DNA from: Peribacillus sp. FSL E2-0218
Lineage (GTDB): Bacteria; Bacillota; Bacilli; Bacillales; DSM-1321
Assembly: GCF_037992945.1 (NCBI RefSeq)
Contig: NZ_CP150304.1
Coordinates: 1,615,501 to 1,679,500 of the forward strand
DNA length: 64,000 nucleotides
Reading direction: 5' to 3'
In this document: positions 16,669 through 25,649 of the stretch, one piece after another
How positions within the stretch are numbered: the first letter of the stretch is position 1
Layout: the number at the start of each line of letters is the position of its first letter
Notes under the pieces: generated by a model
The model's database searches: none
Told to the model about the DNA's origin: nothing
The model's input: the letters and a program-made list of their open reading frames with translations, nothing else
Translations under genes and position numbers: made by a program

Positions 16669-16701
16669 ACTACACAGCCGGAAGATTCTCAGCTGTGTAG
16701 T
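16669..16701. repeat. Perfect 10-bp inverted repeat between ylmG and ylmH
   Basis: ACTACACAGC (16669-16678) and GCTGTGTAGT (16692-16701) flank a 13-nt loop. There is no T run after it, so it does not look like a simple terminator; it may be an mRNA-stabilising or processing structure. Confidence 0.7.
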
Positions 16702-16769
16702 GGCAACGAAGGAAGAAAGCATGTTTAGATCAATCATTATCTTGATAATTAAGGAGCAATTATACAATC

Positions 16770-17543
16770 ATGAGTATTTATCAGCATTTCAGGCCGGAGG
16801 AAAAAGAATTCATTGACCAGGCAATGAATTGGATCGATCAGGTGAAAGATTCTTACGCTCCGAAATTATCTGACTTTCTGGATCCGCGACAGCAGGAAAT
16901 CCTTATTTCCTTATTGGGAAATGATCCGGATGCCAAACTGCAATTCAACGGCGGGAGCGAATTCGTTGAGCGAAAACGTGTGCTCATTTACCCTGATTAT
17001 TACTCTCCTGAACCATCGGATTTCAATATCTCCTTATACGATATTTCCTATCCAAAAAAGTTTGTTACGCTTGAACATAGGCAAATACTTGGAACCTTGA
17101 TGTCACTTGGGGTAAAACGTGAAAAATTCGGCGATATAATCGTGACGGAGGAGCATATTCAATTTATTGCGGCCGAGGAGATGGATGCCTATCTCACTGG
17201 GAACCTGGAGAAGATCGGTAAAGCTTCCGTTGCCATAAAACGGCTTCCTATCGGGAATATCATCCAAGTCCAAGATAAATGGGAAGAACAAGTCACCACC
17301 GTCAGTTCCCTAAGGCTGGATAGTGTGCTTTCTGCCGTGCTGAATATCTCCCGCCAAAAAACGCAAGCCCTGGTAACGTCAGGTAAAGTGAAGGTCAATT
17401 TCAAGCAAACGGAAAATGTTTCTGAAGAATGCCGCGAGGGGGATACGTTATCCATCAGGGGGTTTGGCAGGTGCAAGATACTGTCGATAGATGGAAAAAC
17501 CAAGAAGGATAAGTGGAGAATCTCGTTAGGCAGGCAAAAATAA
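16770..17543 (+). CDS. ylmH: S4-domain RNA-binding protein YlmH
   Basis: A 257-residue protein with an N-terminal domain of its own (EFIDQAMNWIDQVK, FLDPRQQEI) and a C-terminal S4 RNA-binding domain at about 180-240 (LRLDSVLSAVLNISRQKTQA, GDTLSIRGFGRCKI). YlmH homologues bind the 50S subunit and have recently been linked to ribosome-associated quality control alongside RqcH, whose gene is in this window at 35.4 kb. ATG 16770 follows AAGGAGC. Confidence 0.92.
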   Translation: MSIYQHFRPEEKEFIDQAMNWIDQVKDSYAPKLSDFLDPRQQEILISLLGNDPDAKLQFNGGSEFVERKRVLIYPDYYSPEPSDFNISLYDISYPKKFVTLEHRQILGTLMSLGVKREKFGDIIVTEEHIQFIAAEEMDAYLTGNLEKIGKASVAIKRLPIGNIIQVQDKWEEQVTTVSSLRLDSVLSAVLNISRQKTQALVTSGKVKVNFKQTENVSEECREGDTLSIRGFGRCKILSIDGKTKKDKWRISLGRQK

Positions 17544-17628
17544 TTCAAGATTAAGCAGGATTTGGACATTTATTGTCGAATATAGAGTTTTAATATACTA
17601 GAGTAGAAACCGTTCTGGAGGTGCCGTA

Positions 17629-18144
17629 ATGCCCTTAACCCCGATAGATATACATAATAAGGAATTTAATAAAGTATTTCGAGGGTATGATGAAGATGAA
17701 GTTAATGAGTTTCTCGACCAGGTCATTAAAGATTATGAACTGATATTGAGGGAGAAAAAAGAACTTGAAGATAAACTGAACGAGACTTATGATCGTTTGG
17801 GACATTTTACGACAATCGAGGGTACACTTAATAAGTCGATTATTGTCGCACAAGAAGCAGCTGAGGAATTAAGGCGCAACGCCCAAAAAGAAGCGAAGCT
17901 GATCATTAAGGAAGCAGAGAAAAATGCCGATCGGATCGTCAATGAGTCACTTGTGAAGGCTAGGAAAATCGCGATGGACATCGAAGACTTGAAAAAACAA
18001 TCCAAAGTATTCCGGACCCGTTTCAAAATGCTTGTCGGTGCACAGTTGGATTTGCTGGACAATGATGATTGGGACCACCTTCTTGATTACGAAGTGGATG
18101 CGACTGAAATAGAATTAAATGAGAGAGTGGAAGAGGAAATTTAA
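17629..18144 (+). CDS. divIVA: Cell pole and septum protein DivIVA
   Basis: DivIVA binds curved membrane at poles and septa and places MinJ/MinCD and sporulation chromosome anchors. The 171-residue product has the conserved N-terminal membrane-binding part (PLTPIDIHNKEFNKVFRGYD, EVNEFLDQVIKDYE) and a long coiled coil with repeated E, K and L heptads. GGAGGTG lies before ATG. A -10-like TATACT at 17594-17599 suggests its own promoter, but the -35 is poor. Confidence 0.96.
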   Translation: MPLTPIDIHNKEFNKVFRGYDEDEVNEFLDQVIKDYELILREKKELEDKLNETYDRLGHFTTIEGTLNKSIIVAQEAAEELRRNAQKEAKLIIKEAEKNADRIVNESLVKARKIAMDIEDLKKQSKVFRTRFKMLVGAQLDLLDNDDWDHLLDYEVDATEIELNERVEEEI

Positions 18145-18152
18145 ACGATTCC

Positions 18153-18182
18153 TTGACTTTCAACACTTTTTTCGCATATAAT
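18153..18182 (+). promoter_or_regulatory. Sigma-A promoter of the ileS T-box transcript
   Basis: TTGACT (18153-18158), an 18-nt spacer and TATAAT (18177-18182), just before the T-box leader. Confidence 0.8.
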
Positions 18183-18189
18183 TTTTTAA

Positions 18190-18475
18190 CAATACAATTC
18201 ATGATTACTTTAGACGATGACAGGGAAAGTAAATTCTTCACATGCTTATTAATAGCGACCGGGGATGGTGAGAGCCTGGAATAAGCGAAGATATTGAAGA
18301 TCACCCTCGAGTTCTGAGTTGAACCTGCTTTTGCAGCAAGTAAACGAAGCGTTTCATTCACGTTACGAATGCTCGAGAGGTTGGATTCACTTTGTGAATC
18401 TTTCTAGCCAGGGTGGTACCGCGGGAAGCAAAGCTTTCTCGTCCCTTTTTTAGGGATGAGAAGGCTTTTTATTTT
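18190..18475 (+). ncRNA. T-box riboswitch, isoleucine-specific, upstream of ileS
   Basis: The T-box sequence AGGGTGGTACCGCG is at 18410-18423, and a terminator stem (AGCTTTCTCGTCCCT with AGGGATGAGAAGGCT) plus T run follows at about 18433-18472. An ATC codon at 18300-18302, in the sequence expected for the specifier loop, matches isoleucine. Uncharged tRNA-Ile would pair with the specifier and the T-box bulge and prevent termination, raising IleS production. Confidence 0.93.
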
Positions 18476-18533
18476 GCCTGGAGGAGTTTTGGGTGCCAAT
18501 GAAATTGTGTAAAGACGGATGGAGGATGTAACG

Positions 18534-21302
18534 ATGGAATACAAAGATACCTTATTGATGCCAAAAACGGAATTTCCAATGCGTGGAAATTTACCAAAAC
18601 GAGAGCCGGAGATTCAAGAGAAATGGAAAGAAATGAATATTTATAAAAAGGTGCAGGAACAAACGGCAGGACGCCCTTTATTCATTTTACATGACGGACC
18701 GCCATACGCTAACGGTGATATCCATATGGGTCACGCGATGAACAAGGTTTTAAAAGATTTCATTGTCCGCTTTAAATCAATGAGCGGTTTTCAAGCACCG
18801 TATGTTCCTGGTTGGGATACGCACGGCCTTCCGATCGAAACGGCCTTGACTAAAAAAGGTGTTAAGCGGAAAGAAATGAGTGTAGCCGAATTCAGGAAGC
18901 TTTGTGAAGAGTATGCTTATGTTCAGATCGACAATCAACGTGAACAGTTTAAGAGAATTGGGGTTCGCGGGGATTGGGATAACCCTTACATCACATTAAA
19001 GCCTGAATATGAAGCCCAGCAAATCAAGGTCTTCGGCGATATGGCGAAAAAAGGCTATATTTATAAAGGGAAAAAACCTGTTTATTGGTCACCTTCCAGT
19101 GAATCAGCACTTGCGGAAGCTGAAATTGAATACCAAGATAAACGTTCTGCGTCAATCTATGTTGCTTTTGAAGTAACGGATGGCAAAGGAGTAATTGAAG
19201 AAGGAGTTAAAATCATCATTTGGACGACAACTCCTTGGACGATTCCTGCTAACCTTGGTATCTCGTTGCACCCGCAATTAAATTACGTCGTAGTGGCAGT
19301 CGAAAATGAAAAGTTCTTAATTGCTGAAGCTCTTCTTGAGTCCGTGACCGAAACGCTTGGCTGGGATAACCCAACCGTTGTGAAAACGGTAAAAGGGAGC
19401 GAATTGGACCGGGCAGGTGCCAAACATCCTCTTTATGATCGCGAATCTTTAGTGATGCTGGGTGAACATGTTACGACGGAAGCTGGCACGGGCTGTGTCC
19501 ATACGGCTCCAGGACATGGTGAAGATGATTTTATCATCGGACAAAAATACGGCTTGGATGTCCTTTGCCCCGTGGATGAGAAAGGGGTCATGACAGAAGA
19601 GGCCGGTGAATTCGCTGGATTATTCTATGATCAAGCAAATAAACCGATTACAGAAAAATTAACCGAAGCTGGCGCGTTATTAAACTTGACGTTCATCACT
19701 CACTCTTATCCACATGATTGGCGGACGAAGAAACCGACGATTTTCCGGGCAACTGCACAATGGTTCGCATCAATCAAAGACTTCCGCAGTGAGCTTTTGG
19801 AGGCCATCGAAGAAACGAAATGGGTTCCCGCTTGGGGGGAAACGCGGCTATTCAATATGGTCCGTGACCGCGGAGATTGGTGTATCTCCCGTCAACGTGC
19901 ATGGGGTGTACCGATTCCTGTCCTTTATGCAGAAAATGGCGAGCCGATCATTACCGATGAAACGATCAATCATATTTCAAACCTTTTCCGTGAACACGGT
20001 TCAAACATCTGGTTCGAACGGGAAGCAAAAGAGTTACTTCCGGAAGGCTTCACTCATGAAGGCAGCCCAAATGGCATCTTCACGAAAGAAACGGATATCA
20101 TGGACGTATGGTTCGATTCCGGCTCATCTCATCAAGCTGTTCTTGAAGAAAGGGAAGACTTGCAGCGTCCTGCCGATCTTTATTTAGAAGGTTCGGATCA
20201 ATATCGCGGCTGGTTTAACTCTTCACTTTCAACAAGTGTTGCCGTAACAGGAAAAGCACCCTATAAAGGCGTGCTGAGCCATGGATTCGCTTTGGATGGA
20301 GAAGGCCGCAAAATGAGTAAATCGATTGGGAACGTCGTCCTGCCATCCAAGGTCATGAACCAGCTTGGTGCAGATATATTACGCCTTTGGGTCGCTTCTG
20401 TCGATTACCAATCAGATGTCAGGGTTTCAGATCCTATCCTTAAACAAGTCTCGGAAGTGTATCGTAAAATCCGCAATACATTCCGCTTCCTACTGGGGAA
20501 TTTGGATGGATTCAATCCGGAAACCGATAAAGTGGCAATCGATGAACTGCCTGAAGTGGACCGTTACATGCTGGTCAAATTGAATAAGCTGATCACTCAG
20601 TCCAAATTAAGTTATGAAAATTATGAGTTTGCGACCATTTATAATATGGTCAATAATTTCTGTACACAGGATTTGAGTTCGTTTTATCTTGATTATGCGA
20701 AAGACATTTTATATTGTGAAGCACCAAATGGTAAAGAGCGTATGGCCATTCAAACGGTGCTATACGAATCATTGGTAAGCTTGACGAAATTGGTGTCGCC
20801 AATCCTTTCGCATACGGCTGATGAAGTATGGGCGTTCATTCCTGGTGTAACGGAAGAAAGTGTCCAATTGACATGGATGCCTGAAGAAATTCACGTTGAT
20901 GATGCACAAGCCATCGAAGAAAAATGGACGGCTTTCATGAACGTGCGTGACAACGTACTGAAAGCATTAGAAGAGGCTCGCAATCAGAAAATCATCGGTA
21001 AATCGCTGAACGCAAAAGTGAAGGTTTACGTGAATGAAGAAACGAAAAATCTGCTTGATAGCATCAAGGAGAGCTTTGAACAGTTATTCATCGTATCCGA
21101 ATTCGAACTTGCTGGAGATGTGTCAAGTGCACCATCAGAAGCGGTTAAACTAGAGGATATGGCGATCGCGGTGACAAAAGCCGAAGGTGAAACATGTGAG
21201 CGTTGCTGGAATGTTTCCAAACAAGTGGGTCAAGTGGAGGAACATCCGACACTATGCCCGCGTTGTGCAACAGTAGTGAAAGAGCATTATGTGAATCAAT
21301 GA
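18534..21302 (+). CDS. ileS: Isoleucyl-tRNA synthetase
   Basis: IleS charges tRNA-Ile and edits misactivated valine. The 922-residue product (B. subtilis 921) has the class I HIGH-type motif PPYANGDIHMGHAMN (HMGH at 64-67), the editing domain with TTTPWTIPANLGI, the KMSKS loop (GEGRKMSKSIGN) and a C-terminal zinc finger with paired cysteines (CERCWN and CPRCATVV). ATG 18534 (MEYKDTLLMPKTEFPMRGN) follows GGAGG at 18520-18524; an ATG at 18519 overlaps that ribosome site. Expression is governed by the T-box just upstream, and a terminator follows at 21361. Confidence 0.98.
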   Translation: MEYKDTLLMPKTEFPMRGNLPKREPEIQEKWKEMNIYKKVQEQTAGRPLFILHDGPPYANGDIHMGHAMNKVLKDFIVRFKSMSGFQAPYVPGWDTHGLPIETALTKKGVKRKEMSVAEFRKLCEEYAYVQIDNQREQFKRIGVRGDWDNPYITLKPEYEAQQIKVFGDMAKKGYIYKGKKPVYWSPSSESALAEAEIEYQDKRSASIYVAFEVTDGKGVIEEGVKIIIWTTTPWTIPANLGISLHPQLNYVVVAVENEKFLIAEALLESVTETLGWDNPTVVKTVKGSELDRAGAKHPLYDRESLVMLGEHVTTEAGTGCVHTAPGHGEDDFIIGQKYGLDVLCPVDEKGVMTEEAGEFAGLFYDQANKPITEKLTEAGALLNLTFITHSYPHDWRTKKPTIFRATAQWFASIKDFRSELLEAIEETKWVPAWGETRLFNMVRDRGDWCISRQRAWGVPIPVLYAENGEPIITDETINHISNLFREHGSNIWFEREAKELLPEGFTHEGSPNGIFTKETDIMDVWFDSGSSHQAVLEEREDLQRPADLYLEGSDQYRGWFNSSLSTSVAVTGKAPYKGVLSHGFALDGEGRKMSKSIGNVVLPSKVMNQLGADILRLWVASVDYQSDVRVSDPILKQVSEVYRKIRNTFRFLLGNLDGFNPETDKVAIDELPEVDRYMLVKLNKLITQSKLSYENYEFATIYNMVNNFCTQDLSSFYLDYAKDILYCEAPNGKERMAIQTVLYESLVSLTKLVSPILSHTADEVWAFIPGVTEESVQLTWMPEEIHVDDAQAIEEKWTAFMNVRDNVLKALEEARNQKIIGKSLNAKVKVYVNEETKNLLDSIKESFEQLFIVSEFELAGDVSSAPSEAVKLEDMAIAVTKAEGETCERCWNVSKQVGQVEEHPTLCPRCATVVKEHYVNQ

Positions 21303-21357
21303 TTCCAGAAGGCATGCGGCGGGACTCTCTATGAAGGGTCCGGTCAGCTTGTATACA

Positions 21358-21395
21358 AAAAGGCTTCGAAATGATTACATTTCGAAGCCTTTTTA
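21358..21395 (+). terminator. Intrinsic terminator after ileS
   Basis: A perfect 13-bp stem (21361-21373 and 21378-21390) with a 4-nt loop and a following T run. Confidence 0.93.
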
Positions 21396-21527
21396 ATGTT
21401 AGATAGGTTTTGAAGCAGGTAAGCCCATTTTAGATAGTCATGTGTGCGAAAGAACCCTTCTTTTGATCGAGAACGTGTATAGGGTAAAGCCGGTACAATC
21501 ACTTTGTTTAATTTAATAGGTAGCTTG

Positions 21528-21677
21528 CTATCGCGGCTGTTTTATATGTTGCATCTGTGGCCTGGGTATTCCGACATGTTTAATCTCCTGTTCAACAAAT
21601 GGAGCCAAGGATGGATTTTCATGTGTCTTTCCAGGTGTTACGGTCTCAGTCGAGCTGAATGAATAGGCAATGGGCAT
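21528..21677 (-). CDS. Hypothetical 49-residue ORF (doubtful)
   Basis: Open from ATG (21675-21677 on the minus strand) to TAG at 21528-21530. The product is hydrophilic with several prolines (it begins MPIAYSFSSTETVTPGKTHE and ends PRPQMQHIKQPR). I do not recognise it. No good ribosome site precedes it and it lies between genes of the other strand. It may be a chance ORF or a remnant of a lost gene. Confidence 0.2.
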   Translation of the reverse strand: MPIAYSFSSTETVTPGKTHENPSLAPFVEQEIKHVGIPRPQMQHIKQPR

Positions 21678-21705
21678 CTATCTAAGGAAAAATAAAGGTA
21701 AAATT

Positions 21706-21840
21706 GGAGCGGATGTGCGAGACTGCCGCCAAGGAGATACGCGTCTGCGTGAGACCCCACAGGCTAAAAGCCGAAGAAGCTCACGAACCGCCCTCTGGAT
21801 AAGGGAGCGCCAGCATTGGCTTGGAACAGTCTAAGGATAA
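21706..21840 (+). repeat. Degenerate Bacillaceae interspersed repeat, copy A
   Basis: Motifs GTGCGAGACT, GTGAGACCCC, AAGCTCACGAA and CCGCCCTCTGGATAAG (21788-21803) occur in the order I recall for a common intergenic repeat of Bacillus-type genomes. A second, inverted copy in this window (58250-58345) shares GCGAGACT and the 16-base CCGCCCTCTGGATAAG. The base composition is richer in G+C than the flanks. Confidence 0.65.
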
Positions 21841-21990
21841 ACTTCAAAACTGTAGCCAAACTCCATGCCTTATCTTCGAATTAGTCGTTCTCTATTTGCA
21901 AAGTCTGGATTTTTAAAACAATTCAATTATGATCATGCAAATAAGGCACATCCCATAAAGCGATATTGTCATGGTTTTATACTTTTCGGA

Positions 21991-22020
21991 TTAGTCATTA
22001 TTTCTAGTTTATGCTACAAT
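21991..22020 (+). promoter_or_regulatory. Promoter candidate for lspA
   Basis: TGCTACAAT gives an extended -10 (TACAAT 22015-22020) with a weak -35 TTAGTC at 21991-21996, spacer 18 nt, about 38 bases before the lspA start. Confidence 0.5.
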
Positions 22021-22057
22021 TCAAAAGTGAAGATTTGATTAGTTTGGGGGAAAAAAT

Positions 22058-22528
22058 GTGTTTTATTATTTAATTGCCCTTTTGGTCATTGCTCTCGATC
22101 AGCTGACAAAATGGATGATTGTGAAAAAAATGGAGTACGGAGAAAGCATTGAAATTATTGAAAACCTTCTATATATTACCTCGCATCGTAATCGTGGGGC
22201 AGCATGGGGAATTCTACAAGGACAAATGTGGTTTTTCTACATCATCACCATCGCTGTCATTATTGGACTTGTCTATTATATTCAGAAAATGGCAAAGCAA
22301 AGCCGTTTGCTTGGAGTGGCCCTTGGTCTCATGCTAGGCGGGGCAATCGGTAACTTCATCGATCGCATCGCTCGCCAGGAAGTAGTGGATTTCGTTCATA
22401 CCTATATTTTTAGCTACAGTTTTCCGGTATTTAATGTTGCCGATGCTTCGCTTTCAATTGGAGTCGGACTGCTCGTGATTCATATGTTATTAGAAGAAAA
22501 AAACGCTAAGGAGAAAAATAATGGATAA
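22058..22528 (+). CDS. lspA: Lipoprotein signal peptidase (signal peptidase II)
   Basis: LspA is a membrane aspartic protease that removes the signal peptide of diacylglyceryl-modified prolipoproteins. The 156-residue product has four membrane segments and both catalytic aspartates, Asp102 in GNFIDR and Asp129 in FNVADA, as well as ITSHRNRGAAWG. The GTG at 22058 after TTGGGGG gives MFYYLIALLVIALDQLTKW, the family N-terminus; the overlapping ATG at 22056 is out of frame. Its end overlaps the ylyB start by eight bases. Confidence 0.97.
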   Translation: MFYYLIALLVIALDQLTKWMIVKKMEYGESIEIIENLLYITSHRNRGAAWGILQGQMWFFYIITIAVIIGLVYYIQKMAKQSRLLGVALGLMLGGAIGNFIDRIARQEVVDFVHTYIFSYSFPVFNVADASLSIGVGLLVIHMLLEEKNAKEKNNG

Positions 22529-23438
22529 AAGGTTATACAGCATCGATGAAACACTAAAAGGTGTCAGGATAGATAAGGCACTTTCGACTTTGAACGAGGA
22601 ATGGTCGCGTACACAAGTTCAGCAATGGATTAAAGATGATCATGTATTAGTCAATGGATTGGCCATAAAAACGAATTATAAATCGATTCCCGGCGATACG
22701 ATCGAAGTGACGATTCCCGAGCTTGAGGAATTGGATGCAGCGGCAGAAGAAATGGATTTGGATATCTATTATGAAGATGCAGATGTCCTCGTGGTCAACA
22801 AACCGAGCGGAATGGTCGTCCACCCAGCACCTGGACATGTATCAGGCACGCTGGTAAATGGGTTGATGGCCCATTGTAAAGACCTGTCGGGCATTAACGG
22901 CGTGATGCGTCCCGGCATCGTCCATCGAATCGACAAAGATACATCTGGTCTATTAATGGTTGCCAAAAACGACATGGCACACGAAAAACTTGTCCAGCAG
23001 CTTGTTGACAAGACGGTTACCCGTAAATATCAAGCAATAGTCCATGGTGTGATCCCGCATGATTTCGGAACGATCGATGCACCGATCGGCAGGGATAAAA
23101 AAGATCGTCAAAGCATGACCGTGACGGACTCGAATTCCAAAAATGCTGTAACACATTTCCGTGTCATCGAACGTTTCAATGCTTTCACTTTGGTGGAATG
23201 CCAACTTGAAACCGGAAGGACGCATCAAATCCGTGTCCACATGAAATACATTGGCTTCCCGCTTGCCGGCGATCCTAAATACGGACCGAAGAAGACCTTG
23301 AAGATAGATGGACAAGCGTTGCACGCTGGCCTTCTAGGATTCATCCATCCCCGTACCAATGAATATATGGAATTCGAAGCTCCGATACCTGAAGAGTTTG
23401 AACAGCTAATAAATCAATTGCGCAGAAGTAAGGATTGA
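22521..23438 (+). CDS. ylyB: Ribosomal large subunit pseudouridine synthase, RluD-like (YlyB)
   Basis: A 305-residue pseudouridine synthase of the RluA/RluD family that modifies uridines in 23S rRNA. An N-terminal S4 domain (KALSTLNEEWSRTQVQQWI) is followed by the catalytic domain with HRIDKDTSGLLMVAK, which holds the catalytic aspartate, and LETGRTHQIRVHM. ATG 22521 lies inside the lspA end, after AAGGAGAAAAA. The stop codon overlaps the TTGACA of the pyr promoter. Confidence 0.93.
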   Translation: MDKRLYSIDETLKGVRIDKALSTLNEEWSRTQVQQWIKDDHVLVNGLAIKTNYKSIPGDTIEVTIPELEELDAAAEEMDLDIYYEDADVLVVNKPSGMVVHPAPGHVSGTLVNGLMAHCKDLSGINGVMRPGIVHRIDKDTSGLLMVAKNDMAHEKLVQQLVDKTVTRKYQAIVHGVIPHDFGTIDAPIGRDKKDRQSMTVTDSNSKNAVTHFRVIERFNAFTLVECQLETGRTHQIRVHMKYIGFPLAGDPKYGPKKTLKIDGQALHAGLLGFIHPRTNEYMEFEAPIPEEFEQLINQLRRSKD

Positions 23439-23463
23439 CAAATTCGTTTTTATGATATATCAT
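23435..23463 (+). promoter_or_regulatory. Sigma-A promoter of the pyr operon
   Basis: A perfect TTGACA (23435-23440), a 17-nt spacer and TATCAT (23458-23463). The -35 contains the ylyB stop codon. Confidence 0.75.
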
Positions 23464-23484
23464 GATAACAACTTAACAAGAACC

Positions 23485-23590
23485 TTTAACACAGTTCAGA
23501 GAGACTGAGAAGGAAACGGATACGCGAAGTCGGGATACCCATACCCACGTCGTCAAAAATCCTCATGCCTTCTTGGCATGAGGATTTTTT
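23485..23590 (+). ncRNA. PyrR attenuator 1 (upstream of pyrR)
   Basis: The PyrR-binding sequence AGTTCAGAGAGACT (23493-23506) is followed by a terminator with a 12-bp stem (23558-23569 and 23575-23586) and T run. When UMP or UTP is plentiful, PyrR binds the anti-antiterminator and the terminator forms. Confidence 0.88.
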
Positions 23591-23621
23591 GTTGAAGGAA
23601 AAAGGAACCGAGGTGGCCGAG

Positions 23622-24167
23622 ATGTTGAATGAGAAAGCGATAGTACTTGATGAGCAGGCCATTGGCAGGGCCTTGACCAGGATTGCACATGAGATTATCG
23701 AGAAAAATAAGGGAATTGAAGATTGTGTATTGATCGGGATCCGTACACGCGGGATTTTCCTCGCTGATCGACTGGCCAGACGCATCAATCAAATAGAGGG
23801 TAAGGCAATCGAGCTAGGAGAACTGGACATTACCCTATATCGCGATGACCTTTCGAAAAAAACCAACGATGGAGATCCCATTGTAAAAGGCTCAGATATT
23901 CCGGTCAATATAAGCGACAAGAAAGTGATTTTGGTTGATGATGTTCTTTTCACAGGCAGGACCGTCAGAGCGGCAATGGATGCCTTGGTGGATTTGGGAA
24001 GGCCTTCGCAAATCCAGCTCGCAGTTTTAGTGGACCGAGGGCATAGGGAACTTCCGATACGGGCAGATTTCGTCGGGAAAAACGTTCCGACATCACAATC
24101 CGAGAAGATTACCGTTACGTTGACAGAAGTGGATGAAGCAGATCAAGTCACTATATTAGAAAAATAA
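23622..24167 (+). CDS. pyrR: Bifunctional pyr operon RNA-binding regulator and uracil phosphoribosyltransferase PyrR
   Basis: PyrR binds pyr leader RNA in response to UMP and causes attenuation; it also has uracil phosphoribosyltransferase activity. The 181-residue product equals the B. subtilis length and has the PRPP-binding motif VILVDDVLFTGRT at 102-114 and VLVDRGHRELPIRADFVGKN. The ATG at 23622 follows GAGGTGG; the frame is open from 23565, but that ATG lies inside the attenuator terminator. Attenuators flank the gene on both sides. Confidence 0.97.
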   Translation: MLNEKAIVLDEQAIGRALTRIAHEIIEKNKGIEDCVLIGIRTRGIFLADRLARRINQIEGKAIELGELDITLYRDDLSKKTNDGDPIVKGSDIPVNISDKKVILVDDVLFTGRTVRAAMDALVDLGRPSQIQLAVLVDRGHRELPIRADFVGKNVPTSQSEKITVTLTEVDEADQVTILEK

Positions 24168-24189
24168 ACAAGCTGAAAATTAGATAGAA

Positions 24190-24306
24190 CCCTTTTAAAG
24201 ACAGTCCAGAGAGGCTGGCAAAGGGGAGTCAATCGGGAGATGTGTGCCTATCCATGGGCATGCACCTTCCGTGAAACCCTCTTTGTTTAGACAAAGAGGG
24301 TTTTTG
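24190..24306 (+). ncRNA. PyrR attenuator 2 (pyrR-pyrP)
   Basis: The binding sequence AGTCCAGAGAGGCT (24203-24216) is the consensus form. The terminator stem of 13 bp (24274-24286 and 24291-24303) with loop TTAG and T run follows. Confidence 0.9.
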
Positions 24307-24338
24307 CCGCTTTAACGCATCAAGAGGAGGATACAGAA

Positions 24339-25628
24339 ATGGAAGAAGTAAAAAGGGACATCGTACTTGATGTTGAGGACGTGCCAAAGGTTGGTCAATG
24401 GATTACACTAAGCATCCAGCATTTGTTCGCCATGTTCGGCGCGACGGTGCTCGTGCCATTCTTGGTGGGGTTAAGCCCAGCGGTTGCCCTGGTTTCAAGC
24501 GGGTTGGGAACACTATCTTACCTATTGATTACCAAGGGGCAGATACCCGCTTACCTTGGCTCATCCTTCGCCTTCATCACGCCCATCATCGCGGCAAAGG
24601 CGTTAGGGGGGCCTGAGGCGGCCATGATTGGCTGTTTTGCAGCCGGATTGATATATGGGATAGTAGCCCTGGTCATCCAAAAAGTCGGCTTGCGCTGGTT
24701 AATGAATTTACTTCCTCCGGTCGTGGTAGGTCCGGTCATTATCGTAATCGGGCTAAGCCTTGCCGGAACGGCCGTGGATATGGCCATGTATGATCCGAAG
24801 CATGAATATAGTGTGACATATATAGTAATAGCGCTGATTACATTAGCGGTAACCATCATCTGTAACGTATTCTTTAAAGGCTTCCTTAACTTGATCCCGA
24901 TATTAATGGGGATTATAGTGGGCTATGGCTGTTCGGCTGCAGCAGGAATAATAGATTACTCACCAATCAAGAAAGCAGACTGGTTTGAAATGCCGGATTT
25001 CATGTTTCCATATGTCACCTATACCCCGACCTTCTCATGGGAAGTCATTGCCATCATGGTACCCGTGGCCATCGTCACATTATCCGAGCACATCGGACAC
25101 CAGATGGTTTTGAGTAAGGTAGTCGGCAGAAATTTTTTGGAAAAACCCGGCTTGCACCGCTCGATCCTTGGGGATGGAGCTGGTATCATGATAGGCTCCT
25201 TCATTGGGGGTCCGCCGCTGACATCTTATGGTGAAAATATCGGGGTCCTGACGATGACAAAGGCATACAGTGTATACATCATCGGCGGCGCAGCATTGGC
25301 TGCAATCATCTTTGGCTTCAACGGTAAGATTTCAGCGGTCATCAGCTCGATACCAACAGCGGTAATGGGCGGGATTTCAATCCTGCTCTTCGGAATCATC
25401 GCTTCAAGCGGGCTGAGGATGCTGGTTGATAATAAGGTTGATTTCGACAAAAAAAGAAACCTGATGATCGCTTCAGTCATACTAGTGTTGGGGATCGGGG
25501 GAGCATTCGTGCAACTATCGGAAACGGTTTCGCTTTCCGGAATGGCACTTTCGGCAATCGTCGGCATCCTGCTTAACCTGATCTTACCTGACCGTGAAAA
25601 AATATCAGCGGATATCTTTGGAAAATAA
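24339..25628 (+). CDS. pyrP: Uracil permease
   Basis: A 429-residue uracil:proton symporter of the nucleobase-cation symporter 2 family. It has about 12-14 membrane segments, with conserved LSIQHLFAMFGATVLVPFL near the start, AYLGSSFAFI, VTLSEHIGHQ and GGPPLTSYGENIGVL. AGAGGAGG precedes the ATG. Expression lies downstream of attenuator 2, which fits its role in uracil uptake when pyrimidines are short. Confidence 0.96.
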   Translation: MEEVKRDIVLDVEDVPKVGQWITLSIQHLFAMFGATVLVPFLVGLSPAVALVSSGLGTLSYLLITKGQIPAYLGSSFAFITPIIAAKALGGPEAAMIGCFAAGLIYGIVALVIQKVGLRWLMNLLPPVVVGPVIIVIGLSLAGTAVDMAMYDPKHEYSVTYIVIALITLAVTIICNVFFKGFLNLIPILMGIIVGYGCSAAAGIIDYSPIKKADWFEMPDFMFPYVTYTPTFSWEVIAIMVPVAIVTLSEHIGHQMVLSKVVGRNFLEKPGLHRSILGDGAGIMIGSFIGGPPLTSYGENIGVLTMTKAYSVYIIGGAALAAIIFGFNGKISAVISSIPTAVMGGISILLFGIIASSGLRMLVDNKVDFDKKRNLMIASVILVLGIGGAFVQLSETVSLSGMALSAIVGILLNLILPDREKISADIFGK

Positions 25629-25649
25629 GAAAAACTGAATCATGAAAGA

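Larger units (their letters stand above)
21395..22057. other. Long non-coding gap between ileS and lspA
   Basis: About 660 bases without a convincing gene. B. subtilis has ylyA here; I see no intact ylyA. Contents I can support are a degenerate interspersed repeat (about 21706-21840), the lspA promoter near 22015 and a doubtful 49-codon ORF on the minus strand (21528-21677). Confidence 0.7.

Noticed and set aside
21521..21590. Short hydrophobic frame (AIAAVLYVASVAWVF) on the plus strand before lspA
   Set aside because: About 20 codons, no ATG/GTG with a ribosome site; probably chance.
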